From assembly GCA_027919835.1 (NCBI GenBank), contig JANVFP010000012.1, positions 62,001-126,000 of the forward strand: a stretch of DNA of 64,000 nt, read 5' to 3'. This stretch comes from Lentinula raphanica (taxonomy: Eukaryota; Basidiomycota; Agaricomycetes; Agaricales; Omphalotaceae). Below are positions 10,517 to 22,254 of this stretch, in pieces. Under the pieces are notes generated by a model that saw only the letters and a list, made by a program, of their open reading frames with translations, did no database searches and had not been told where the DNA came from. The stretch's first letter is position 1. Each line of letters begins with the position of its first letter. The position numbers and the translations under genes were made by a program.

Positions 10517-12647
10517 ATGGGTGAAAGTTGGTTTCGCAGGGAGTTTCTCACCCCAAGAAGGCTTGCCTTCAACGTCGTCTTTTATGGTCTTCATTTCTTC
10601 TTCTTTGGTTACGGATGGCACAGTCAAGTGTGTATATGGAATTCTCGGCTCAGCATTCTCTACTAATCGTTCTTTCAGGCAGTCAATACGAAGCTTGCTG
10701 CCTTGAATGCCCTGACGTGGTCTGTCTGGACTTCCCGTGGTGCAGGACTTGTTCTTGCCTTCGACGGTGGCCTCATTCTCCTTCCTATGCTTCGAAATGC
10801 TATACGTGTGGTCCGGCCTAGAGTACGGTGGTTGTTCCCCGCCGACGAGAATATTTGGTTCCATCGTCAGGTTGCGTACTCGATGGCCTTTTGGGCAATG
10901 GTCCACACAACGGCTCATTACGTCAATTTCTTTAATGTTGAGCGAACCCGTAAGTTTGGAAATCATCTTAGAGGAGGAAGGGTTGACGCTCATGAGTACT
11001 GTCAGAGGTTCGAAAGGAAACCGCGTTGCAAATTCACTACACCCAAGCCGGAGGGATCACTGGTCATTTTATGCTCCTGATCATGGTTTTGATGTACGGA
11101 ACTGCTCACAACAAGATCCGCCAGCAATGTTTTGAAGCTTTCTGGTACACTCACCACCTTGCATTCTTCTTTATGATTGGCCTCTACAGTCATGCCACTG
11201 GATGTTTCGTGCGTGACTCCACCAACCCGGATTACATTCCAACGTTCCCTTTCTACTCGACTGACCATTGTCTCGGCTATGAGAGTTGGAGGTTCATCAT
11301 GTGGCCTGGTGTCTTGTACTTCGGCGAGCGAGTATATCGTGAAATTCGTGCCCGTAGAGCCACTCGTCTATCCAAGGTCCTTGTTCACCCAAGTGGTACG
11401 TTGTTTCGGTTTGATTTCGTTTGTTCCGGTTGACATGACATCCTTGATGTAGGAGCTATGGAGTTGCGTATCGTCAAACCCAGTTTCAAGTACGTGGCGG
11501 GTCAATGGCTGTTCATTCAAGTACCAGAAATCTCGAAATTCCAATGGCATCCAGTGAGAGAGAGATACACCATCATTCATCCGCCGCAACTCATGCTCAT
11601 GCCGCATTTGATTTTTTAGTTCACCATCACATCTGCCCCAGAGGATTCATACGTTTCTGTCCATATTCGACAAGTCGGTGACTTTACCCGCGCCCTTGGT
11701 GATCGTCTTGGCGTTGGTCCATCTGTTGTCGCTGCCATGACACAGGCTGCGATGAAAGGTGCCGAAAAGGACGAGAAATCTGGAATGACCCGTGGCGATT
11801 TCGTGGAAGTGGATTCCAGCAACGTCTCGTTACCATCTGTCCGAATTGACGGTCCTTATGGTGCTCCCGCTGAGGACGTCTTCGATGTTGAAGTCGCTGT
11901 GCTGGTCGGTGCTGGTATCGGTTCGTTGTGTCTACTGAGTTACCGTTTGATACCATCTCTGATGGACGATCAAAATAACAGGTGTCACCCCCTTTGCATC
12001 CATCCTGAAACACATCTGGTACCGTCAAAAGAGAGGCAACGTGGGGTCACTTCGACGTGTCGAGTTTTTCTGGGTTTGCCGTGACGCCCCTTCGTTTGGT
12101 TGGTTCCAAACTCTCCTTCAAGAGCTTGAAGCTTCTCAAGCTGATCGTAAGCCTTACAACAAACCCTTTGATTCTCTGCTAAACTTGTCCCTCAGCCAAT
12201 TTCCTGAGGATCAACATCTATCTTACTCAGAAGATCGGCGAAGACATGCTCTGGAACATAGCTGTGAATGATGCCGGAGCAGACTACGATCCTCTCACTC
12301 TATTGCGTACTCGTACAATGTTCGGACGACCGGATTGGATGACTATCTATGGACAAATGAGACAAGCCATCGAATCAGGACAATATATTGCTGGCAGTAA
12401 GTCCCAGCTGAAGACCAAAGTCGGAGTAAGTTCTTTTCCTCGCAACGCCAACGGCAGCCAGATCTCTAATATTCGTTCGTGTGTTAGACCTACTTCTGCG
12501 GACCTAGCGTTCTCGCCAAAGCTATAAAGGAAGCAACTGAACATCACACTGGTCCTAACGTGGAGTTCTCTTTTGCAAAGGTATGCTGTCATGAAACATT
12601 CCCTTATAGGAACCTTACTCATCTTCTCTCGAAAGGAACACTTCTAA
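10517..12647 (+). CDS. noxA: NADPH oxidase NoxA (gp91phox homologue)
   Basis: This is a membrane superoxide-generating NADPH oxidase used by fungi in fruiting and hyphal differentiation. It starts MGESWFRREFLTPRRLAFNV. Transmembrane helices carry paired haem histidines, including HRQVAYSMAFWAMVHTTAHY and FWYTHHLAFFFMIGLYSH. The FAD-binding motif is HPFTITSAPED. The NADPH-binding region has DGPYGAPAEDVF, VGAGIGVTPFASILKHIWY and FFWVCRDAPSFGWF, and the C-terminus has YFCGPSVLAKAIKEA and ends FAKEHF. An insertion of about 45 residues (TQAAMKGAEKDEKSGMTRGD) follows the FAD region, as in the NoxA subfamily. There are no EF hands, so it is not NoxC. The final exon is tiny (12636-12647, EHF plus stop). 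It converges with the MAP3K paralogue downstream. Confidence 0.95.
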
Positions 12648-12945
12648 GTGATTTCTCCTGCCTTTCCATCTATATAATATACCTATGATCTGAGTAGCGT
12701 ATGATCTTGCCTCGAGCGTGCTTGAAATTGATTTTCTGATTGGCCAATTGGTGATCCCTGGTGATGTGCAGCCATGTCTGATAAGTTTTTAGCTGAGCCA
12801 GCTTCTGGAGATCATTGAGCTATCTCGTCTTCTATCATTTGACGATCTCCCGCTACATTTCTGTTTGGGTTCATTCTGAATATGAGTAATATTATAGTGG
12901 TCGCATAGCGCACCTCAAATTACAGCAGGATGGATATGTACAGTA

Positions 12946-12975
12946 GGTATGAGTATAAACGGTATGAGTATAAAC
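12946..12975. repeat. Perfect 15-bp tandem duplication
   Basis: The 15-mer GGTATGAGTATAAAC occurs twice back to back, at 12946-12960 and 12961-12975, just beyond the stop codon of the minus-strand kinase gene. It lies in the 334-base convergent intergenic gap after noxA. Confidence 0.9.
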
Positions 12976-12981
12976 TAGTAG

Positions 12982-15417
12982 CTACAGTGTTTGTTCATTT
13001 GGATACGCGCCCGATTGTTCATTAACATCAGCGGTCGACTGGTTTTGCAGTAGCTGCTGATACCCAGATTTCGTGCTTTCCAACTCCTCAAGACGACTCC
13101 CCCATAGCTTCGTAACCCGGTTGGACTTCCTGTCTAAAAAGTCCGAGTTACTTACACGTTGCTCCGCAACCATGCGAATCGATTTCTTTGGCTGAAGACC
13201 ACCCTGCTGCTTGTCCTGTGGGCCAGACTTCCCCTCGTTCACTATAGGCTGATCGATATCATGGTGTGGAAAGAACTGCTGCATGTTCTCGTATATATCT
13301 TCCACAAGCGGTCTTTCCCAAGCAGACATTCGTTTCCTCTCTGCAACCTGTGGTAGTTTCCGCCAAGTTGAGGACTCGTCGTCACTATCCGAGTAGGTTC
13401 CCGGGACGTCGATGGCGGAAGAAGCAGGCCTGGTACGGGAAGATTTCACAATAGACTGAGTGTTTAACACGGGAGTGGAAGGTACACGTCTAGGACTATG
13501 ATGGCTGGTATTAAGTGACGAAACCACGGGTATGACTTGCGTGTGCCTTTTCACTGGGAAGTCCGGAAGTGGGGAGGGTGATAAACGAAAGGTTTCCGAT
13601 TATTTTCGTATTCAGGATTGTCGGGATTGGTTACATGGAATGACCTTTTCCGTCTATTTGAGACCCTACTTGAACTTGTGGTACTAGGGGAAGAAGCACT
13701 TTCCTCATAGACATGAGGCTGTCGGGGCTTTGGGGTTGCAGGGGAGCGGAGCGGGTGGATATAAACGATGGGCGGGCCTTCGAAGCTCGGAGGGGTAAAC
13801 CTGGGAGGTGGAGGTGTATTAACGTCTAGACGTAATTTGGATGAAGATGCCAGTGAGGAATTGGAGGATGTAGGAAGTGGGGGTAGAGTTTTATTGGATC
13901 TAACGTGTCGAATAGTTCTATCGGCGATGACGGTATGTGATTTGGAGTGACGAATGGTCGCCGTGGCATCGCGACTATCTGCAGGTCCTTCGATGTCGGA
14001 TAGACGGAATGTCCAGCCTGGTTTCATCGTCAGATATGGATGTCGCTTCAACATGGTGGCCGAAGGTCGCTCCTTTGGATTTCTGGAGGGAAAGTAATAA
14101 GTATTAACGGTGTCAATTATAGATAAGGCGACTTGCATTGCAAAAGCCTTCTCTCGGAAATCCATTGCCTCGTCACTAAGTAGTAGTTCTGGGGGAATTG
14201 CCGGGGGTAATTTCTGGCCATAGAGCTGGCGATGCTTTTAGGAGAGAAATTCTTAGGCGAGAAACCGAAAGGTACCTTGAGAAGAACCGAAACAACCTCT
14301 TCTCCGTACCACGGCCGTCTACCAGTCCACATCTCGAGTACGACGCATCCGATACTCCAGATATCAACTTTGGCATCATATCCACCACCATTATCTTTGG
14401 GATTCACAGCTTCAGGTGCCATCCAGTAGACTGTGCCTCTCATTTCTGTGAAGGCTCGACCATCGATACCTTCCGCTTGTTTAGAAATCCCGAAATCAGA
14501 TATCTTGCACATCCCCGATTTGTCTACCAGGATATTATCTGCTTTGATGTCCTAAAAATGCTAATATGAGCATATCCATTTCTGAAGAGAGTGTAGATCA
14601 GCTCACTCGATGTATGATTCCTTTGATATGCAGATATTCTAGACCTTCGAGCATCTGGCGCGCAAAGGCTTTCGTAACCTCGTCGTTGAATCTACCGTGG
14701 GCTTTCAAACAGCTCCCGATAGAGCCACCAGCGACATACTCCATGAAACTGTATCTGCCGTGAGTGACGAGGAACCAGCTATGAATTGATTTACTTGCAT
14801 GCTGAGATGATCTGTGCTCTCCTCAAATCCCAGGAACTGCACTATGTTGGGATGATCCAAATCCCGAAGGGTATTACTCTCGAACTTCAAGGCTTCAATG
14901 CTTTCTTTTTGACGTTTGGAAGGATTACGAGCCAGCTCAACCTGCTTGACAGCAATTATATCACCCGTGGTGATATTCAACGACCAGTACACTCGTCCAT
15001 AGCTCCCTGCTCCTATGAGATCTCCGCGAATCCACTGGAAGGAAGGCACTTCATAATAAGATAGTCAGAAAGAATCAAACAGCTACACAATTCATGCCAC
15101 GAACACACTGGCGACAGAGGGGAAACAGTGGAAACAATTTGAGCGGCCCGTATTGTTCTCTCAGAGTCAGGAGAGGGTTCATTGAAGTTATTGAGGAGAG
15201 AATCTGAAGATGAAGTTTGGAGACCGGGGACTTGCGAGTGCGATGGTTTTTCGTTCAGAAGACGGCTAGCCTTGCGACGGACGGTTGTGAAGAGAGATGA
15301 AGCAGATGGGCGCACGGCCCAAGTACTACCTGTGTGGATGCTTGAGGACCAGGTGGAGGAAGAGGAGGAAAGATGGTGAGACCTGTTGTCCACCATTTCG
15401 GTCGACACTGGAATCAA
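12982..15417 (-). CDS. BCK1-like MAP kinase kinase kinase paralogue with rearranged domains
   Basis: This is a STE11/BCK1-type protein kinase. After a Ser-rich N-terminus (MIPVSTEMVDNRSHHLS...) the kinase begins FQWIRGDLIGAGSYGRVYWS, with Lys in IIAVKQVE, the HRDIKADN catalytic loop, ISDFGIS, GTVYWMAPE and a C-lobe ending NPKERPSATMLKRHPYL...PGWTF. All catalytic residues are present. Past the kinase lies a low-complexity region, then RRKRSFHVTN, YENMQQFFPHHDIDQPIV, KKSIRMVAEQR and VTKLWGSRLEELE. These match segments that lie before the kinase in the BCK1 gene at 44902-49703. The 14749-14798 intron has a GC donor. Reading the tail through requires a one-base frameshift at the G run 13571-13574; otherwise the protein stops at 13551 after FRTSQ. 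The N-terminal exon junction near 15060-15110 is uncertain. The gene may be functional with a sequencing error, or truncated. Confidence 0.75.
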
Positions 15418-15956
15418 CTACTACACAGAAGGACACGAATAAAGATTGTGACATGTTGGTTGCATTTAAGTATATATCGTGCACTGCTAGAAATCAGTTC
15501 ATCACAGTTCGTTCAAACCATGCAGTGCCCTTAGCGCCAGCCTCTTACAAACTTGTGGCCCATGGCAGAATCGGCCCAACTTTACCTGCGTTGTTAACGT
15601 GTCATCCTTCAAGAGATTCGTTCAAGTTGTACTTGATGTTCAATGCTTGCTCTGACTGAACATAAAGCTAATGGGAATGCAACCTGAAGCAACGTTATTA
15701 CAGACTCCAGTGATTATAAGAGTATAACAATGTGTATGTGGGTGTTAGTACAGTGTACCAGAGGTCTAGTAGTGAATAATGTAGAAAGAGTACCATGAGA
15801 TGCAAGCAGGATTAATCAATTACTATAGGATTGATAGAGGAACCGAGTGGATGAGTAATAGCTGCGAATAATGAGTCGACGGCCAACCGTCCTTATGGTG
15901 TAAAAATGATTGGCTGCGAACTTACTCTGGTGCGCAGAGATATTGGTCTGTTGTTG
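15418..15956. other. Intergenic region upstream of the kinase paralogue
   Basis: This is 539 bases between the start of the minus-strand kinase paralogue and the 3' end of the RNase III gene. It holds the kinase promoter and the RNase III 3' UTR. Short open frames here show no motif. Confidence 0.45.
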
Positions 15957-16932
15957 CTACAGGATCAGCATGGACCTCAGGGCACATGAAAAGGCGTAAC
16001 GTACTCGTGATTTCTTGATTTCCGCAGAAGATATTTGGACAATTTCGACATCTCCACTTTCAACGTCGTCGTCATCTTCTGAGTCGCTGTCGACGACCAG
16101 GTCGATGATCTGGCAGTGGCGGCTGTATATGGTTGGAGATTTGATAGGATGAGCTTTGTCCTGTTTCTGTACGCGTCTCGGAGAAAGCGATATGTGTCTT
16201 TTTTTGACAGCTACGGTTTCAAGTTCAATACCGAACGTGAGTCAAGATGAGCAAGATAACTTACTACGACTACCCCGAGCAATCGAGTGAAGCTGATGTG
16301 GCTTGGCGGCCTTCTTGCCCTTGTGTGGAAGCTGACTGTGCTCAAAGGGATCGCCGACGATTCAAGATCATGATTAGTTTCCCTCGTACCGACAATCATC
16401 CACAATAGACTTGATGAGTTGGACATAATAGGTTTCGAACCAAGTATCGAGTAACGCCACATCTTCCTTCTTCTTTGCTCCTATGATGGATTCAAACGCA
16501 TCGGCAGTCGTTTTACGGCCATCGCTAGGGTTGGCGAGACCCAGCCGATTCATTATAGCAGAGTATGTCAGGTTTGAAGTCAACTTTATGAAAACTCATG
16601 AATTGAATGGAAGAATTGGGTTGGGAACGTTGTGCTCACGGCGCTTCGTGCAACCTTGACCAAATGAACATCAGAACAGCAAGTCAGACATGAGCGCGTA
16701 CTGTGTATTGACGAGGACTCCCGTCAGGCAGATAATGACACAAACTTTCTCCAACAGCAGCGGCCATGTAAAAGTCGCCAACAAATTCTAACCTTTCGCG
16801 CTCGTCATTGTCGTTAATGAGTAATTTCCAAGTCTGTCGTGAAAGCGTCGGTAAGGAGAAATCAAATTCGGCCTGCTCAATGCGCTTGAGTACTTTCTTC
16901 TGAAGTTGAAGATAGTCATGATCAGGAGCCAT
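15957..16932 (-). CDS. RNase III-domain protein with acidic SUMO-binding-like tail
   Basis: This is a single RNase III domain, the fold that cuts double-stranded RNA. Exon 1 starts MAPDHDYLQLQKKVLKRIEQ and contains signature ERLEFVGDFYM, with the usual catalytic Glu and Asp. After two short introns come ARSALTSNLTYSAIMNRLGL and the second signature ADAFESIIGA, which keeps Asp and Glu. No dsRNA-binding or helicase domain is visible, so it is neither Dicer nor a bacterial-type RNase III. The C-terminal part is basic (KGKKAAKPH, KKRHISLSPRR), followed by QIIDLVVDSDSEDDDDVE, a hydrophobic core with acidic flank typical of SUMO-interacting motifs. The 3' end is uncertain: a GTACGT donor at about 16005 could splice on to another exon instead of reading to the stop at 15957. 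Confidence 0.75.
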
Positions 16933-17056
16933 GAGGATGTACGAAGTTCAAGTTGACAAGTTCATTCGAGTGAGAGTTAGGAATAGAAAATGTGGCGCTT
17001 ATGTAAACAAGTTCCTTTCCTCTGAACGCGTTCAGGGCTTTACCGGCCGCCCCTCG
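16933..17056. promoter_or_regulatory. Short divergent promoter, RNase III / Nup170
   Basis: Only 124 bases lie between the two divergent start codons, so the upstream elements of both genes overlap here. Confidence 0.5.
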
Positions 17057-20000
17057 ATGGATTTTCAACCTACCTCTTCATCTCTCGGAGGACACAAAAA
17101 CAAGTCACCCGCTCCAGACAGGGTGCCGCCAATCGATCTCTCCACTCTTCAAAATGCGAGCAAAGTTTTAGAAGAGCAATTTACAAAAGACTCTCAAGCG
17201 ATACCCGAACTTGGAGAAACCCTACGTGAGTTGGAATAATATTCAACGATGGTCAGGTTATCAACTACTCTACAGTCTCTGGTCAAGCCTCGTCATCCTA
17301 TAGTATCTTTCCGGACGACGTTCGAGTGCCGTTTCAAAAGCGCAAACTGGTTGGAATCCCCGAGGCGTTGTTCCAATATTACAGCAGTATGGCGAATCAG
17401 CATCCGTATTGTGCAGACGTTGACTCGTTCAACAGGTACTAATGTGAACTCCCATATGGGTCTCATACCCGAAATCGAACGAGTTTGGATATCCATCGAC
17501 CACAAACTGTTCCTGTGGGATTACAATGACAGGTCCGTCTGTCTTCCACCGTTTGACGCGTCCAGAACTCAAGTTATACCACAGTCAAGAAATCAGCTCC
17601 TTTGTCGACCAGCCCTATGTCATAACACACGTCGGTCTCGTCAAACCCAAAAAAGGACTCTTCATCGAGGAAATATCCCATCTCCTCGTGATATGCACCC
17701 CAGTATCAGTCCTTCTTATTGCCGTATCATTCTCAGCAGCATCTGGACCTTCTACCTACTCTCGCAAAGAAGTCAAGCTGTATGCTACTGACTTGTCCAT
17801 CTCTACAGAGGTTGAAATGACGTCTGTAACGGGCACTCCTGATGGTAGAATCTTCATGTGCGGGTCACAAGATGGAAATCTATACGAGCTACATTATCAG
17901 GAAACTGAGAGTTGGTTCGGAAAACGGATCCAGCTTGTCAATCACTCTGTGGGCGGGATGACAAGTTTGCTTCCGCGGTTTACTTCCACTAGCTCAGAAG
18001 GTTTGGTCTGCGAAAAATTCCAATGTCGCGAAAACTAAAGCGTTATGTAGATCGCATCATTTCGGTGACCGCAGATTCTGAGCGACAGTGCCTCTATACA
18101 TTGACGGAGAAAAATGTCATAGCCCTGTACAAGCCTACGACGGACAAGTCGGTGCAACATATCCAAACTCTTTCTAATCTCTACAAGGCTGCTCAGGACA
18201 GATGCCCTGGCTCTCCAGCCATAACACCCCAGACATTCCAGATAATCAGCTTACATCCTGTCAGCCTTCTCGAATCTCGATCCGGTGTCCAGCTCGTAGC
18301 CCTCACTACCAACGGAGTACGTCTGTACTTCTCTTCAACACTTGGATATGGTGATTCTATGCAGGCTTTCGGTACGCGCAGCCTGCAACTTCTACACGTC
18401 AGGCTACCTCCTTCAAATCTGATACATCCCGACGAGCAAGAAAATCCGCATCGACCTCCGCCGTCAGTGAACCCTTTCGGCGCAACCCAAAATCAACAGC
18501 CTCGGCAATCACGGCCTTACATCGTCTCAACGATTGATAATTCCTGCTACGTCGATGGTCTTACGGTCTCGGCTCAAACAGGCGATGTCGATGCTGTGGA
18601 TTATCTCTTGTGCTTATCCCCAGATCTTACACGTATTGGATCTCTGGACCAGCTTAATCTTCCCCAGCCTCCTCCTCAACCGACTTACTCTATATACGGA
18701 GGACAGAATGTATCTAGTCGAACTCCCTTGACAGAATACGCAACCCTGCTCTCAATACCAGGAAGAACATGGGCTATGGCTCCAGTTCCTCAAAGATCTG
18801 TAGCTGCAGATCTGGCGGGCGTCAGTGTCTTGAATGAGCTTGCGACGCAAGTCAGTGAGCCTCCGCGTCAATTCATGATTCTGACGAATGTTGGCGTCAC
18901 GTTCTTGGTCAAAAGACGAGCTCTTGACTACCTCAAAGCTGTCATTGAAGAGCTCCAATCAGAAGGAAATGTCCAACCTATCATTGAGTTCAGAGATAGG
19001 TGTGTGCGCGCTCGTATCCACACCACGTTCGTTTGTCGATAATTTTATGGGTTCAGCTTTGGACGGAACCAAACCTGTGCGATGCTGCTGGCCCTTGCAA
19101 GTGGTAACACTTTCTTGAGCGGGACAGACCAGCCTTCAAGCTCAGCAAGCTTGGGTAATCCTGATCTCGTAGGTGTGGCTAAGCAAGCATTCTATGACTT
19201 TGGGGAAAAACCGATCTGGTCTGAAAGAACAGTCTATGGGAAAGGTATATTCCCACTTTTTGTGCCGGACGATAGTTTCTGAGTTAAATCATAGGTGAAC
19301 ATCAAGGAAGTGCGATCTTCAGTGGTAGAAGGGAGGGTTTAGCACTATACCTCTCACGACTTGTACGGCCAATTTGGAAAGCAAAATTGGTTGTTTCGGG
19401 GTACGTTTGCTCTGATAGATTCTAGTAACCTTCAATTGATCATATCCTTGATTACTTGTAGTCCTTCCAGCTTCCAGCTTGCATTCCAAGAAGCACGACT
19501 GATTCCGATTCAGAAGAACCTGTATGCTCTCAAAGACCTTCTCAATAAGAATCCTCACCTGTTTCATTCATCACCTGGTGATTCTACAGCCTCGCGGGCT
19601 CCTGCAATGGAGCAAGAAGCGTGGAAGGTGAGCTTCCTCAAAAAGTATGACCCATTGCAATGCTGATCAAGCATGATCACAGGCAGAGCAAAACTCCATT
19701 GCTCAATTGCTTTCTCTCATGACTAGAACGATTGAGGCTTTATCGTTCGTCCTCCTCTTGAATGATTATCATTTTGGGGACATCATGACCAAGTCTGTGA
19801 TTCCATTATGTCTCAATCCTGATACTCACCTTGTTATAGATGCGATACTGAAATTCGAAAATTAGTATCATTACTGACATTTGAAGATCTCATTACCACC
19901 CAAAATGGTCTCACCGTATCAAGAGCCCTTGTCAATGTCATAATTGACCAACAAATTGGTCAACAAATTAGTGTATGTTCCATATGTGCTCTGAGTACCC

Positions 20001-22166
20001 TGGGTTCACAATTTTTCTCAAGGTTGACACAATTAGCGAGGTCCTACAGAATAGATGTGGTTCGTTCTGCAGCACGGACGACGTTATGTTATACAAGGTT
20101 CAATTTGATCTCTTTTCAGCGCAGGACTTGATAGCTCATAGTGTTCGCCACTTTAGGCTAAAGAAAACATTCGCAAGGCCGTCGAGACGTCAAATATCGT
20201 TGAAAAACAGAAGTGGTTATCGGAATCCCTGAGGTGTTAAATGAATACCTGTCAAATCGTGAGCGTATCTCATCTCAACTTGACAGGCTATACCAAAAGG
20301 GTGCTCGCATCCTCGATCTCGAAAAGCTGAGAGAAATATGTGGTGATTTTCAATTGCTTAATTATGCCAAAGGTAGATATGGGAATCTCCGTGTTTGTGG
20401 AAGGTTTGTGCTCAATGTGTTGAAAAGGTGCGATTGAATTGCCCCTGGTTTGCGCGCGCGTATTCGATTCCGACAACATTGGCATGGATTACTGGAGATC
20501 TGGTATGACTTCCGATGGACCTTCGCGGTTGGCCTACGAGGAGAGACTGCGATGTTATGAGCTCGTTCTAGACTCTCTGACTGTCTTTGAGCAACATATA
20601 AGCGATCCAAGCTCTGCCAAAGTTCCTCTCTCTCCCGACGAACATGAGGCGGTCAAGGATCACGCGTACAAGCTATCATTTTCAAGTGACGACGAGATGT
20701 TTCATTCGACCTTATACGACTGGCTTATCAGTAGACAACTGGCTGATGACTTGCTAGAGGTTTGCATCTCCCTGTCTAGTCGCGGTAACGGACAATGCTC
20801 AACAAATTTTCTATTAGATACGCCCCCTTTTCTGGAAGCCCATCTCAGGCGTGAACCCGTGTCAGCGGAAAAATATCAACTGCTCTGGCAGTTCTATGTG
20901 AAAGATGGACAGCCTCTGCGTGCAGCTGAAGTCCTTCTTGTTTTGGCTGAATCTACAGAGTACGTGTTCACAAACTATCGCAACATGAAAGAGAGCTCAG
21001 CTCCTGTTCATCACGGCGTTTCTCTGTAGGTTCCAACTCCAACTTGACAGCAGGCTCGAATACCTCACACTGGCGGTCGGGAATGCCAAATCTCATCCGG
21101 TATCTGCCGGAGGAAGACATGAGACCGCAATCGCATTCCTTACGGATCTTGAGGAAAAACTGGAAGTTGCACAAGTGCAATTAGAGATGTACTCTACTCT
21201 GCTTCCTCACGTCAATGACGCCCCAGAAGTTGGCGTCAGGATCAATGCACTATCGTCCCGGTTGTACACCATGTCAGAGGTAAAGGTCTTTTTTTCCAGG
21301 GATCCCATGCGGTTCGCGTTCGTTTAGATTGATGACCCCGCTTCGATTTCTTCCGTCAGCTGTACCAAGACTATGCGATCCCATTCGACCTTCCGATCCT
21401 GAAATTAATTTGTCTCCATGTTGCTGAACATCGGGACGAAGTCATGCTGCGGCAAGTGTGGAATCAGATATTCGACCAAGGTTTGTGTTTGTCGTCTATC
21501 CGATTTTTTGATTTTTTTTTGCTCTCTGTGAAAAACAATTAATTTCTTTTTTCTTTCTTTCTTTCCTTAGTAGTGGAGCAGGAGTCCGATGTTGCAGCGC
21601 AAGCAGATCAACTGTCGGCTATTCTGGAGAGACTTGGCCGACGATTTTATCCCTCCGTCTTTGCCTTTCCTCTTCGTGAGTTTCTCGCGTTCATCATGGC
21701 AAGTTATCAAACCTGACTCGAAATAGAACTGGTGACAGATCTCTTGGTCCGGTTCTCGTTGGAACGGAAGGAGACCTTACAAAGCGGTTGGGCTCCTAGA
21801 ACGTTGGCACGAGCAGGCATACCATACGTCGAAATATGGGATGCTTTACATGAGATGTATGAATCCCATGTACGTGATCATGCAGCAAATCGTCGACGTG
21901 CGTTGGGCATTGACTGGTTTTCTTGTCAGATCCCACCCTTTAATGCTCAAGCCAATGTGCAAGCTATCTCATCCGACATAGCGACCCTCTTCACTGACTG
22001 GCTAGAAGAGGCAAAAAGACCGAATTCTTCTGTCGGTCGTGGAGAATTCCCCGTCAGTCGAATAGATCTCGCTATTGATCAGTACGTCGCAGAGTTGGAT
22101 GCTGATCGTACGGAGACCAAAGCCAGATATGACTCTGTCAAACGACAACTTCGGCGGAATTGGTAA
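17057..22166 (+). CDS. NUP170: Nucleoporin Nup157/170 (Nup155 family)
   Basis: This is a large scaffold nucleoporin of the inner ring of the nuclear pore. It starts MDFQPTSSSLGGHKNK, followed by IDLSTLQNASKVLEEQF. The N-terminal beta-propeller is seen in VPFQKRKLVGIPEALF, GLIPEIERVWISIDHKLFLW (the family signature), QPYVITHVGLVKPKKGLF and GRIFMCGSQDGNLYELHY. The long alpha-helical C-terminal half includes RRALDYLKAVIEELQ, SEKYQLLWQFYVKDGQPLRA, FQLQLDSRLEYLTLAVGNAK and LTDLEEKLEVAQVQLEMYS, and ends YDSVKRQLRRNW. About 1,350 residues is the usual family length. One intron (about 21483-21571) is unusually T/CT-rich. It is divergent from the RNase III gene. Confidence 0.94.
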
Positions 22167-22254
22167 AACATCTTTTTTGGGGGGCTTGATAACGCGTATA
22201 ATGATTTGAGGAACTACATATCTTTTACACTACACATACTTGTTGTACGAACAT

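Noticed and set aside
13551..13553. Natural end of the kinase paralogue after FRTSQ
   Set aside because: Kept as an alternative. Conserved BCK1 modules follow immediately in the +1 frame, which favours a frameshift or a missed splice.
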